Assembly: GCA_963714145.1 (NCBI GenBank)
Contig: OY970235.1
Location: forward strand, 8,742,001-8,806,000
Origin: JBBWZH01 sp035544115
GTDB taxonomy: Bacteria; Actinomycetota; Actinomycetes; Mycobacteriales; CADCTP01
DNA: 64,000 nucleotides
Direction of reading: 5' to 3'
Shown piece after piece: positions 8,051-16,012 of this stretch; position 1 is the stretch's first letter; every line of letters starts with the position of its first letter. The translations under genes and the position numbers were made by a program. Below the pieces are notes generated by a model. That model had not been told where the DNA came from. It did no database searches and was given only the letters and a program-made list of their open reading frames with translations.

Positions 8051-8296
8051 CAACCCACCAGCCCGTCCGGGCCGGCCAGCAACGACGCTGGCCGGCCCGT
8101 CCGGCTCGTGGCGGACCGGGAGCGGTGCATCGGCGCGGGCCAGTGCGTGCTGACCGAGCCCACCGTGTTCGACCAGAGCGACGCGGACGGCCGGGTGGAA
8201 CTGCTGATCGACCGACCCGGCCCGGAGCTGCTGCCCGAGGTCCGCGAGGCGATCGCCCTCTGCCCCGGCCACGCCCTCTCCCTGACCGGAACCTGA
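8015..8296 (+). CDS. [3Fe-4S] ferredoxin, electron donor for the P450
   Basis: A 93-residue protein from the GTG at 8015. Cysteines in C-IGAGQ-C (CxxxxxC) and a later CP motif (ALCPGHAL) are the three ligands of an actinomycete [3Fe-4S] P450 ferredoxin. The extra ~25 N-terminal residues are odd: they begin with a threefold repeat (SDLVT, GDLVS) encoded by a 15-base tandem repeat that also covers the P450 stop. Because the repeat supplies several in-frame GTG codons, the exact start is uncertain. No ferredoxin reductase is nearby, so a host reductase is presumably used. Confidence 0.9.
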   Translation: MSSDLVTGDLVSQPTSPSGPASNDAGRPVRLVADRERCIGAGQCVLTEPTVFDQSDADGRVELLIDRPGPELLPEVREAIALCPGHALSLTGT

Positions 8297-8300
8297 CGAG

Positions 8301-8372
8301 CCGGGGCGGCGGGTCGCCGCCGCCGGTCCGGCGTGCCGGCCCCGCTGTACGCGGGAGCTGGCGCGCCGGCAC
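8301..8372. terminator. Hairpin pair in the convergent gap after the ferredoxin gene
   Basis: A 7-base perfect stem GGCGGCG/CGCCGCC with a 3-base loop lies at 8305-8321. A second structure has outer arms GTGCCGGC (8333-8340) and GCCGGCAC (8365-8372) enclosing CCCGC/GCGGG. They sit between convergent genes (ferredoxin + and RHH gene -) and lack a T-run, as is usual in actinomycetes. The rest of the gap to 8442 holds no supported gene. Confidence 0.55.
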
Positions 8373-8442
8373 CGGGACGGTCAGCGCATGAAGAGTGTGG
8401 CCAGGTGCCGGGCAACATCGATGAGGGCCGCGAGTGGGCAGG

Positions 8443-8682
8443 TCAACGCGCCTCCTCGCTGGCCCACTGCTCCCGCACCGCGCGCAGCCGTTCGGCTTGC
8501 CCGGCCGGCAGCTCCTCCACACCGCCGGGCGGCTGGTAGGCGGCGATCCAGCTCCGAAGGTGCGCCTCGTGGCTGATCTTCTCCACCCACGCCGAACGCG
8601 AAAGCCCGGCCATCGCGGCGGCCCGGTCGATCTCACTCAGTACGGCCGGGCTCACCGTGATACTGATCCGCGCCTTGTCCAC
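8443..8682 (-). CDS. Small ribbon-helix-helix (CopG/VapB-like) protein, orphan
   Basis: A 79-residue protein from a GTG start. The N-terminus ARISITVSPAVLSEIDRAA followed by AGLSRSAWVEKIS is the beta-strand plus two-helix pattern of MetJ/Arc/CopG-type DNA-binding dimers, as in many antitoxins. The C-terminal half is acidic and Gln/Glu/Arg-rich, as expected for a toxin-binding tail. No PIN, RelE or other toxin gene follows: downstream there is only a short reverse frame with no recognisable domain. It may be a solitary antitoxin-like regulator or the remnant of a toxin-antitoxin pair. A function in the biosynthetic cluster is not indicated. Confidence 0.7.
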   Translation of the reverse strand: MDKARISITVSPAVLSEIDRAAAMAGLSRSAWVEKISHEAHLRSWIAAYQPPGGVEELPAGQAERLRAVREQWASEEAR

Positions 8683-8755
8683 CCGCCGAAATTACCCGTA
8701 TGCACACCGGCAATACCAGCGCCCTGTCGGCACAATGCAACGCGCGGTGGTTGGG

Positions 8756-9841
8756 TCAGCTGGATAGGTGGGTGGTGGCTCGGCGGAGTCGGTAGAGGGA
8801 GCGGAGGACGCCGCGCTGGGCGAGTTGGCCGCCGCGCATCCGGAGCAGTTCGGCGATGCACCAGAGCTGGGTTTCGGCGGTGTGCCGGGGGGAGCCGTGC
8901 TCGTCGTCGTTCTCGACCAGCCGCAGCCGGGGCACCTGGCGGCGCAGCCGCTGCACGTCCGCGGCCGGGATGATCTCGTCCCGGCGGCTGGCGGTGTAGC
9001 TGACCGGGATCCGCAGCGAGCCGAGCTGGCCGTTGGTCAGCGCCCAGTCGGACAGGCTGCCGGGCAGGTCGGCGGCCGGCGTGCCGGTCAGCTGGGCCAG
9101 CGTGTCGACGGTGATCCTGGGCAGGCCGCGCTGCCAGGCGACGTCGGTGAAGAAGTCGGCCACCGGCGCGCCGACGGTGATCACGCCGCGCAGCCGCGGG
9201 TCGGCCAGCGCGCAGCGCAGCGCGAGGTGGCCGCTGAAGCTCAGCGCCATCGCGTAGCTGCGCTGCACATCGGCCCGGTCGGCGACGGCGTCCAGCAGGG
9301 CGGAGAGCATCGTCCAGCTGTCCGGGCCGTACCGGAGCGGGTTCTCGCCGGCGCCGGGCAGCTCGGTGACGATCGCGGCCAGGCCGAGGCGGCCGGCGCT
9401 GGCCAGCAGCGGTGCCCACTGCTCCTTGACCGTCACGATCCCGCCCAGCACCAGCAGCAGCGGCTGGGGTTCCGAAGTGGACAGTCCGGTGGCCCAGCAG
9501 CCGACCTTGCTGCCGTCCACGTCGACGTCCAGCCGCTCGATGTCGGCCGTGCCGCGGGACATCCGCCAGCGGTCGAACGTGCTCACGCACCGCTCCAGCG
9601 CCTGCTGCCGGGCCGGCCCGTCCACGTACGGGAAACGGGCCAGCGCGTAGTTCCGGCCGGCTTCGAGCAGGCTGCCGGCCGCCTCCTGCCGTTCGCCGGC
9701 CCGGCACCACTCGCCCACCCAGGAGCCGGGCCCGTCGCCCTCGTCGGTCTGGATCCGGTCCAGCACCTCCCGGTAGCCGGGGATGTTCTGGCCCCGGGCG
9801 TGCACCACCACGTACTGCTTGAGCTCGGTCACGTTGTTCAT
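8756..9841 (-). CDS. Alpha/beta hydrolase of the tetronate cassette (acetate eliminase, AbyA5/Agg5-like)
   Basis: A 361-residue FrsA/DUF1100-like alpha/beta hydrolase. An N-terminal helical cap region (~1-110) precedes the hydrolase core, with the nucleophile motif LSFSG (candidate Ser203), an Asp in SRRDEIIP and a His in DDEHGS near residue 325. It is the last gene of the operon KASIII-FkbH-ACP-E2-hydrolase, overlapping the E2 gene by ATGA. In agglomerin and abyssomicin biosynthesis the homologue eliminates acetic acid from the acetylated hydroxymethyl tetronate to give the exocyclic methylene. That role is inferred from gene order and family; the exact nucleophile should be checked by alignment because the motif is not a standard GxSxG. 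Confidence 0.85.
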   Translation of the reverse strand: MNNVTELKQYVVVHARGQNIPGYREVLDRIQTDEGDGPGSWVGEWCRAGERQEAAGSLLEAGRNYALARFPYVDGPARQQALERCVSTFDRWRMSRGTADIERLDVDVDGSKVGCWATGLSTSEPQPLLLVLGGIVTVKEQWAPLLASAGRLGLAAIVTELPGAGENPLRYGPDSWTMLSALLDAVADRADVQRSYAMALSFSGHLALRCALADPRLRGVITVGAPVADFFTDVAWQRGLPRITVDTLAQLTGTPAADLPGSLSDWALTNGQLGSLRIPVSYTASRRDEIIPAADVQRLRRQVPRLRLVENDDEHGSPRHTAETQLWCIAELLRMRGGQLAQRGVLRSLYRLRRATTHLSS

Positions 9842-10677
9842 GCTGCGGCGTCTCCATCCAGCGGCAGAGGGTCGCGGGCGACGTCGACGCCGACCGGGCG
9901 CGGCAGGCCGGCCGCGGCGGGGAACGTCTCCAGGCGTCCCTTGAGGTCGGCCAGCACGTCCGCGGCCAGGGCGCCGTCGATGACCCGGTGGTCGAAGGTG
10001 AGGCTGAGCCGCATGGTGGCGGCGACCGCCAGCTGCCCGTCCCGGACCACCGGCCGGTCCGTGACCTGGCCGAGCCCGATGGTGATCGTGGTGCCGCCGA
10101 CGGAGTAGAAGCCGTCCACCGGGCGGTGCCCGAGGGAGCTGACCGCGAACGTGCCGAACGCGGCGGCGCGCCGGTGCAGCGGCCGGACGCCGAGCCGGAA
10201 CAGCGCCCGGCCGATCGGCGCGGGCAGCTTGTGCAGCAGCCGGACGCCGGCGAACTCCGGCTGCTCCGCCGGGTCGCCGTCGCGGTAGTGCTCGACCAGC
10301 GCCTGCACCTGCGCCAGGCTGGCCCGGTGCAGGTCGGGCAGCACCGCCGAGAGCACCACCCGCTGGCCGCCGATGGTGCGGTCCAGGGCGAGCTTGCCGT
10401 TGACGGTCTGGTAGCGGGCCAGCTTCGGGCGCAGCCGGCCGCGGATCGCCGCGTTCGCCTCCGGGTGGGCCAGCAGCGCGCGGGTGGCGGCGTACAGGAT
10501 GTAGGAGACCACCGAGTAGCGCTGGTCGTTGTCCCGGGCCGCGGCCCGGTGCCGGGCGATCGCGGTCATGTCCACCTCGGTGTCCAGGAACACCGGCGCG
10601 AACGAGCGGATCTCGGCCAGGAAGTGCAGCGTGTGCCGGCGTTCCGGGGGCAGCGGCAGGATGAACACGTCACTCAC
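9838..10677 (-). CDS. 2-oxoacid dehydrogenase E2-like acyltransferase (tetronate O-acetyltransferase)
   Basis: A 279-residue protein equal to the catalytic domain of dihydrolipoamide acyltransferases, with no lipoyl or peripheral-subunit-binding domain. The active-site motif FDHRVIDG gives His230 and Asp234, as in the chloramphenicol acetyltransferase fold. In tetronate pathways (Agg4, AbyA4) the homologue acetylates the primary hydroxyl of the tetronate to make a leaving group for the following hydrolase/eliminase. It begins with GTG overlapping the ACP stop (GTGA) and ends overlapping the hydrolase ATG. Gene order matches the known cassettes. Confidence 0.88.
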   Translation of the reverse strand: MSDVFILPLPPERRHTLHFLAEIRSFAPVFLDTEVDMTAIARHRAAARDNDQRYSVVSYILYAATRALLAHPEANAAIRGRLRPKLARYQTVNGKLALDRTIGGQRVVLSAVLPDLHRASLAQVQALVEHYRDGDPAEQPEFAGVRLLHKLPAPIGRALFRLGVRPLHRRAAAFGTFAVSSLGHRPVDGFYSVGGTTITIGLGQVTDRPVVRDGQLAVAATMRLSLTFDHRVIDGALAADVLADLKGRLETFPAAAGLPRPVGVDVARDPLPLDGDAAA

Positions 10678-10913
10678 GACGCCACCGCCAGGGCGTAGAT
10701 GTCGCGCAGGCTGGTGACCGCGAGCACGTCCGGCATGGACAGTTGCCGCCCGGTGCGCCGCTCCAGCGCCACCACCAGCGAGAGCAGGTAGACCGAGTCC
10801 CAGCCGGGCACCTGGTCCAGGTCCAGCCCGGTCTGCTCGGCGGTGACCGGCAGGCCGGTCTCGTCCCGGACCAGGTCCAGGAAATCGTCGAGGAAGTTGT
10901 CGGTTGGGATCAT
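10674..10913 (-). CDS. Stand-alone acyl carrier protein for the glyceryl unit
   Basis: A 79-residue ACP. The phosphopantetheine site is Ser40 in GWDSVYLLSL; the surrounding four-helix pattern is complete and no other domain is fused. It lies between the FkbH-like gene (3 bases upstream) and the E2-like gene (GTGA overlap). Such discrete ACPs (AbyA3, Agg2) carry the D-glyceryl group that becomes part of the tetronate ring, so it should not be confused with the polyketide-chain ACPs of the PKS. Confidence 0.92.
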   Translation of the reverse strand: MIPTDNFLDDFLDLVRDETGLPVTAEQTGLDLDQVPGWDSVYLLSLVVALERRTGRQLSMPDVLAVTSLRDIYALAVAS

Positions 10914-10915
10914 GC

Positions 10916-12898
10916 CTACCCCTCCAGGCTGGCGGTCAGGTCGATGTGCGCCGGCGGCGCCGGGATCTCGGTCAGGTCGTGCCGGAACGTCCGCCGGGTG
11001 CCGTCCTCGGCGTGCGGCTGGAAGCCGTTGCGGGGGTAGAAGCTCGCCACCATCCGGTTCTTGGCGGTCGGCCGGTAGGCGCCGAACACCTCGGCCGCCC
11101 CGGTGGCCCGGGCGTGCGCCAGTACCGCGGACAGGCAGGCCAGCTCGATGCCGCGGGCGAACACCCGGCAGCTGAGCAGGAAGTTGTCGATGTGCAGTGC
11201 CGCCCCGTCGCGGCGCAGGATCGCGGCGCCGACCAGACCGTTGTCGCCGAACCGGTCCCGGGCGTGCACGGCCAGCACGGTCGCCGCCGGGTCGGCCAGC
11301 AGGCCGTGCAGCTGCGGCGGCTGCAGCCGCTCGGTGGTCAGGTTGAACTGGTTGGTGCGCAGGGTGAGCTGGGCGACCCGGGCCGCGTCCGCGGCCGGCT
11401 CGGTCACCACGGCCAGCCGGACGCTGACCCGCAGCTCGCGCAGGTAGTCGGCGATCGAGTCGAAGCTGTCCAGGAAGTCCTTGCGGACCAGCTCGTCGCG
11501 GTACTTCGCCACCCGGGTGCGGTCCTCGGCGGTCAGCGCGCGGGTGTCGAACCAGCCGTCGGCGAGCAGCTTCGGGACGTGCAGTGCCGGCTCGCCGTCC
11601 ACCTCGACCACCGCGACCCCGGGCAGCGCGTGCCGGACCAGCCCGCACTCGTACGGGCTGTCGTCGACGAACACGAAGCTGTCCACGCCCAGGTTGAGCG
11701 CGCCGGCCAGCTCGGTCAGGTTGTCGTGCTTGGGCCGCCAGTTCGCGACGACCCGGACCAGGTCGTCCTCGCGCAGCGTCATGTCCGGGTGGTCGCGCAG
11801 CACCTCGCGGACCGGCTCCAGCTCGTTCTTGCTCACCACGGCCAGCAGCACGCCCTGGGCGCCGAGCTGCTTGGCGACCCGCTGGAAGTTCCGGTGCGCG
11901 GTGCCCCGGTAGCTGTCGGACACCTCGATGCCGGCGGCGCCGTCCTCGCCCAGGATGCCGCCCCAGGTGGTCCCGTCCAGGTCCAGCACCAGCACCTTCT
12001 TGGCCTTGCCGGCCACGTTCCGGGCCAGGTGGCCGACCTCGCGGGCGTAGCCGGCGAGCAGCTCGGCGGACAGGTGCGCCTTGGCGTAGGTGTCCTGCCG
12101 CGGGTCGCTGGCGGCCACGCCGTCGGCGACCAGCGGGTCGAGGTCCAGCACGACCAGCGCCGGGTGCCGCTCGGTCAGCCGCAGCAGGGCGGCGTTGCCG
12201 TCCCGCCAGGTCGCGCCGAGCCGGGCCCGGGAGCCGTGGTCGATCAGCTGGCCGGTGAGCCGGCGCGGCAGCGGCAGCGTGTTCAGCACCAGCACGCCGC
12301 GGGCGGTGGCCGCGAACCGGCCGGCCAGCCCGTCCAGCAGCGCCAGCTTCGCGGCGAAGACCCGATCGACGTCGTCCGGGCCCCACGGCGTGGGCAGCTC
12401 GTCGGCGATCACGGCCGGGTCGAGCACGCAGAGCGCGAGGTCCGGGTCGGCGGCGTAGAGCGCACTGTCCGGGTCGCCCAGCTCGAAGACGTAGGAGTCG
12501 AAGTCGGTCAGGGCCGGGCGCAGCAGCAGGCCGTGCCGGGCCAGCTCGGCGGTGAGTGGCCCGGTGAGCATCGACAGCGTGCCGTGCCCGGTCACCGCCA
12601 CGGTCAGCGCCGGGGTGTCCGGATGCGCGCGCAGCACGTCGGCCGGGTCCAGCCGGGCCAGCAGCTGGCCGGCCCGGGTCAGGTCGGCGCCGGTGAGGCC
12701 GGTGAGCAGCCCGGCCACCGCCGGGTAGTCCGCGGCCAGCCGGCCGGCCCGGTGCAGCTCCTGGACCGTCCCGGCCGGCGCCCCGGTTGCGGGCTCGGCC
12801 GCGGGCTCGGTTCCGGCTCCGGGGCGGACGTCCGGCCCGGCCCCGGGCGGTCCGGCCGGCCGGGCGCCGGTTGCCGGCGGGGCGGTGGTGGGGGGCAT
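10916..12898 (-). CDS. FkbH-like HAD-superfamily glyceryl-ACP synthase
   Basis: A 660-residue FkbH-type protein. The HAD motif I is DLDGTTWGG (Asp306, Asp308), followed by the insertion and motifs typical of HAD-IIIC (VVSKNE; FVDDSPYE), and a C-terminal GNAT-like region (~550-640). Homologues dephosphorylate 1,3-bisphosphoglycerate while loading the glyceryl group on a discrete ACP, supplying the C3 unit of tetronates or glycerate-derived extender units. The first ~45 residues are a Pro/Ala/Gly-rich extension without a domain. The ATG lies four bases after the KASIII stop and the gene is followed closely by the ACP. No methoxymalonyl-ACP companion genes are present, which supports the tetronate role. 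Confidence 0.92.
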   Translation of the reverse strand: MPPTTAPPATGARPAGPPGAGPDVRPGAGTEPAAEPATGAPAGTVQELHRAGRLAADYPAVAGLLTGLTGADLTRAGQLLARLDPADVLRAHPDTPALTVAVTGHGTLSMLTGPLTAELARHGLLLRPALTDFDSYVFELGDPDSALYAADPDLALCVLDPAVIADELPTPWGPDDVDRVFAAKLALLDGLAGRFAATARGVLVLNTLPLPRRLTGQLIDHGSRARLGATWRDGNAALLRLTERHPALVVLDLDPLVADGVAASDPRQDTYAKAHLSAELLAGYAREVGHLARNVAGKAKKVLVLDLDGTTWGGILGEDGAAGIEVSDSYRGTAHRNFQRVAKQLGAQGVLLAVVSKNELEPVREVLRDHPDMTLREDDLVRVVANWRPKHDNLTELAGALNLGVDSFVFVDDSPYECGLVRHALPGVAVVEVDGEPALHVPKLLADGWFDTRALTAEDRTRVAKYRDELVRKDFLDSFDSIADYLRELRVSVRLAVVTEPAADAARVAQLTLRTNQFNLTTERLQPPQLHGLLADPAATVLAVHARDRFGDNGLVGAAILRRDGAALHIDNFLLSCRVFARGIELACLSAVLAHARATGAAEVFGAYRPTAKNRMVASFYPRNGFQPHAEDGTRRTFRHDLTEIPAPPAHIDLTASLEG

Positions 12899-12902
12899 CG
12901 GA

Positions 12903-13934
12903 TCAGACCCGTTCCAGGCCGAAGGCCGCCTTGATCCACTTGCTGGACTCGATCGACACGGCGACCGCCCGGTCGCCGGCGGTCATCCGCGGCAGCAGCC
13001 GCTCCAGCTGGAAGAACGGCAGCGCGTTGCCGTTGTTGCCGGTCTCCCGGACACAGCTGACCTCCTGCGCGCCCGGCAGGTTCAGGTCCGCCACGATCCG
13101 GTCGGTCATCCGGCCGGACAGCTGCGGCGGCAGCACGTAGTCGACGTCGGTGTCCAGCCAGTCCAGCCCGTCCAGTAGCTCCTGCAGGGCCTCGGCGGCC
13201 ATCTTCGGCACCGATTCCTCGATCGCCTTGTAGTCCTCGACCGCGGCCGGTCGGTCCGAGGTCTGCTCGGCCTTGCCGAACCACTCGATCATCTGCCCGG
13301 GCGGCCGGTTCAGCCCGGTCAGCCGGACGAACACCCGGCGCAGCACGGCCAGCGCGCCGGCCGGCTCGGCCCGCAGCAGTACCGCGCCGGCGCCGTCCCC
13401 GAACAGCACCGTGTTCACCTGCTCGCCGGGCGGCAGCTTGGCCAGGTCGACGGTCAGGTCGGCGTGCTTGGCGCACGAGTCGGCGCCGAGCACCAGCGCG
13501 GTCCGGTGCCGGCCGGCCAGCAGCAGCTGGCAGGCCACGTCCAGGGCCTGCATCGCCCCGGTGCAGCCGGACTGCAGCTGGAAAGCCGGCACCCCGTCGA
13601 TGCCGAGCCGGTCGGCCACCATGTTCACGGTCGCCGGCATCAGCATGTCCGGCGAGGACGTCGCCATGACGACCAGGTCCACATCGGACGGTCCGACACC
13701 GGCCGCGGTCAGCGCCCGCTCGCCGGCCAGGGTGCCCAGATCGGCCAGCGTGTGCCGGCGCTCGCCGGTCTCCAGGTCGACCGCCAGGTGCCGGGAGCCG
13801 GTGCCGATGAACGTCTCGACCCACTGCTCCCAGACCCGCGGCATGCCGAACTTGCGGGCCAGCTGCGCGGTGCTCACCGGCGGGCCGGGGAGCGCGGTGC
13901 CGACCGAACGGACGTGGATCTCGGTAGTTACCAC
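12903..13934 (-). CDS. KASIII (FabH-like) tetronate-forming ketosynthase
   Basis: A 343-residue FabH-fold protein from the GTG at 13934; a longer frame to 14045 adds residues unlike the family. The nucleophile is Cys124 in LQSGCTGAM. The region where FabH has the HQAN histidine reads LPPQLSG, so the His appears replaced by Pro, while an Asn-containing GNNGNA aligns with the GNTS motif. Loss of the decarboxylation His fits an enzyme that does not use malonyl-ACP. Homologues at the head of tetronate cassettes (AbyA1, Agg3, RkD, ChlM) are thought to join glyceryl-ACP to the beta-ketoacyl chain, forming C-C and C-O bonds and releasing the tetronate. It is the first gene of the minus-strand operon, divergent from the ABC exporter. 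Confidence 0.9.
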   Translation of the reverse strand: MVTTEIHVRSVGTALPGPPVSTAQLARKFGMPRVWEQWVETFIGTGSRHLAVDLETGERRHTLADLGTLAGERALTAAGVGPSDVDLVVMATSSPDMLMPATVNMVADRLGIDGVPAFQLQSGCTGAMQALDVACQLLLAGRHRTALVLGADSCAKHADLTVDLAKLPPGEQVNTVLFGDGAGAVLLRAEPAGALAVLRRVFVRLTGLNRPPGQMIEWFGKAEQTSDRPAAVEDYKAIEESVPKMAAEALQELLDGLDWLDTDVDYVLPPQLSGRMTDRIVADLNLPGAQEVSCVRETGNNGNALPFFQLERLLPRMTAGDRAVAVSIESSKWIKAAFGLERV

Positions 13935-14219
13935 CCGCTCAGCGTGCGCAGCGTGGCTAAAGGCCGTCTTGCCCGCCGCTGATGCCGCTGCTGGGCCCGC
14001 GCCCGGCCCCGTCCAGGGCCGCGGGCTGGGCCCCCAGCCGGCCACCAGTATGCCCCCAGCGCCGGCGCGCAGGCTTGGCTGCGAGCCGCGGTCCGGGCTC
14101 CGGGGCTCCCAGCAAACTCCCAGGTTCTGTCAGGGGACGTTGAAAACCGTGCGCCAGGCTTGGGACAACATCGCGCCGCCGACCCGCCGGCGCTGCCCCG
14201 ACCGAAAGGTGCTGTTCCG
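13935..14219. promoter_or_regulatory. Divergent promoter region between the tetronate operon and the ABC exporter operon
   Basis: This 285-base non-coding gap separates the minus-strand KASIII and plus-strand ATPase starts, so it should carry both promoters. On the plus strand, TTGAAA (14140-14145) with GACAAC 18 bases on is a weak promoter-like pair. Much of the left half is GC-rich with no clear operator. No gene is supported here. Confidence 0.45.
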
Positions 14220-15158
14220 ATGATCGAGGCGAGTGCGCTGACCAAGCGCTACGGCGACGTCACGGCCGTGGACGACCTCACCTTCAGCATCCGGCCCGGT
14301 GTGGTCACCGGCTTCCTGGGCCCGAACGGGGCCGGCAAGACCACCACGATGAAGATGATCCTGGGCCTGGCCGCGCCGACCGCCGGCACGGTGACCGTCG
14401 GCGGCCGCCGCTACCTGGACCTGCCCGCCCCGATGCGGCACGTCGGCACGCTGCTGGACGCCCGCGCCGTCCCGGCCAGCCGCAGCGCCACGGCGCACCT
14501 GCTCAGCCTGGCCCAGAGCAACGGCATCCACCGGCGCCGGGTCGGTGAGGTGCTCGGCCAGGTCGGCCTGGAGAAGGCGGCCCGGCGCCAGGTCGGCACG
14601 TTCTCGCTCGGCATGGCGCAGCGCCTCGGCCTCGCCGCCGCCCTGCTCGGTGACCCTGAGGTGCTGATGCTGGACGAGCCGATCAACGGCCTGGACCCGG
14701 AGGGCATCGTCTGGATCCGGACCTTCCTGCGCAAGCTCGCTGACGAGGGCCGGACCGTGTTCGTCTCCAGCCACCTGATGGCCGAGATGGCGCTCACCGC
14801 CGACCACCTGGTGATCGTCGGCCGCGGCCGGTTGATCCGGGACACCAGCGTGGCCGAGTTCGTCCGCACCAGCGGGCTGCACTCGGTGCACGTGCGCACG
14901 CCGGACCCGGATCGGCTGGTGCCCGCGCTCGAGGCCGCCGGGGCGGTGGTCGCGGCCGTGCCGGCCGCCGATTCGACCGACGACGGGACCGCGCTGACCG
15001 TGACCGGGCTGCAGAGCGCCGCGATCGGCCGGCTGGCCGCCAGCGCCGGCGCGGTGCTGTACGAGCTGATCGGGCGGCAGCCGTCGCTGGAGGAAGCCTT
15101 CATGAAGTTGACCCGGCACAGCGTCGAGTACACGGCCACCGAGGGAGGCACCGAATGA
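14220..15158 (+). CDS. ABC exporter ATP-binding protein (drug-resistance type)
   Basis: A 312-residue ATPase. Walker A is GPNGAGKTT (~residues 35-43), the signature is degenerate (FSLGMAQRLG rather than LSGGQ), Walker B is LMLDEPINGLDPEG and the H-loop is SSHLMAEM. The C-terminal ~90 residues match the DrrA-type regulatory tail. It starts at the ATG at 14220 with GAAAGGT upstream; a longer in-frame start lacks family similarity. It pairs with the permease that overlaps its stop, giving an ABC-2 exporter that probably removes the product or confers self-resistance. Confidence 0.93.
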   Translation: MIEASALTKRYGDVTAVDDLTFSIRPGVVTGFLGPNGAGKTTTMKMILGLAAPTAGTVTVGGRRYLDLPAPMRHVGTLLDARAVPASRSATAHLLSLAQSNGIHRRRVGEVLGQVGLEKAARRQVGTFSLGMAQRLGLAAALLGDPEVLMLDEPINGLDPEGIVWIRTFLRKLADEGRTVFVSSHLMAEMALTADHLVIVGRGRLIRDTSVAEFVRTSGLHSVHVRTPDPDRLVPALEAAGAVVAAVPAADSTDDGTALTVTGLQSAAIGRLAASAGAVLYELIGRQPSLEEAFMKLTRHSVEYTATEGGTE

Positions 15159-16012
15159 CCGCGACGGTAACCGCTGTGTCCACTGTGGAGGATGCGGTCC
15201 CGGACCGTCCACAGCGGACAGCCGAGGCGGCCGCCACGTTCTTCGACGCGGTCCGGTCCGAGTGGACGAAGCTGCGCTCGATCCGGTCGGTGCGCTTCAT
15301 CCTGCTCGCCACCGTGGTGTACGGGATCGGCTTCGGCGCCGGCATCAGCTACGCGTTCGGCCGCGACTACGGCACCCTGGACGCCGCCGGCAAGGCCGCG
15401 TTCGACCCGACCGCGATCAGCCTGAACAGCTACGCGCTGGCCCAGCTCGGTATCGCCGCGATGGGCGCGATCCTGATCACGGTGGAGTACGCGACCGGCG
15501 GCATCCAGGCGGTGCTCACCGCGGTGCCGCGGCGGTCCCGGGTGCTGGCGGCCAAGTCGACGGTGTGCGCGCTGGTCGCGCTGCCGGTGGGCACGCTGAT
15601 CGGGTTCGGCGCGTTCCTGCTCGGCCAGGCCGTGCTGGCCCAGCAGGGCGCCCCGCACGTCACCCTGGGCAGCCCGGACGCGCTGCGCGCGGTCTTCGGT
15701 GACGCGCTCTACCTGACCGCGGTCGGTGTGCTCGGCGTCGCCGTCGGCACCCTGGTCCGGTCCACCGCCGGCGCGGTCACCCTGCTGGCCGCGGTGATGC
15801 TGATCATCCCGACCATCAGCCGGCCGCTGCCGGACGCCGTCGCGCACCTGCTGATGAAGTTCTGGCCGGCCAACGCCGGCTCCCAGTTGATGGCCACGCA
15901 GCACGACCCGGCCACCGCCCTGGGCGCCTGGCCCGGCTTCGCCGTCCTCGCCGGGTTCGTCGCCGTCGTGGTCGGCCTGGCGTTCCGCGTCTTCCGGACC
16001 CGCGATGTCTGA
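15155..16012 (+). CDS. ABC-2 type transporter permease
   Basis: A 285-residue integral membrane protein with about six hydrophobic segments, beginning with a cytoplasmic stretch (~40 residues, ...EWTKLRSIRSVR) that is typical of actinomycete ABC-2 permeases. The start overlaps the ATPase stop (ATGA), so the two subunits are made together. It should form the membrane channel of the exporter. Its end overlaps the following membrane-protein gene by eight bases. Confidence 0.9.
   Translation: MTATVTAVSTVEDAVPDRPQRTAEAAATFFDAVRSEWTKLRSIRSVRFILLATVVYGIGFGAGISYAFGRDYGTLDAAGKAAFDPTAISLNSYALAQLGIAAMGAILITVEYATGGIQAVLTAVPRRSRVLAAKSTVCALVALPVGTLIGFGAFLLGQAVLAQQGAPHVTLGSPDALRAVFGDALYLTAVGVLGVAVGTLVRSTAGAVTLLAAVMLIIPTISRPLPDAVAHLLMKFWPANAGSQLMATQHDPATALGAWPGFAVLAGFVAVVVGLAFRVFRTRDV

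Noticed and set aside
8297..8442. A small spirocyclase (AbyU/PyrI4-like) in the gaps of the cluster
   Set aside because: None of the intergenic stretches (3016-3487, 8297-8442, 13935-14219, 20026-20303) holds a frame of the right size and composition, so the enzyme, if present, is outside the window.
8387..8453. Short reverse frame after the RHH gene as a possible toxin
   Set aside because: Only about 21 residues from a TTG; no PIN, RelE or other toxin motif can be seen, so a toxin is not supported.
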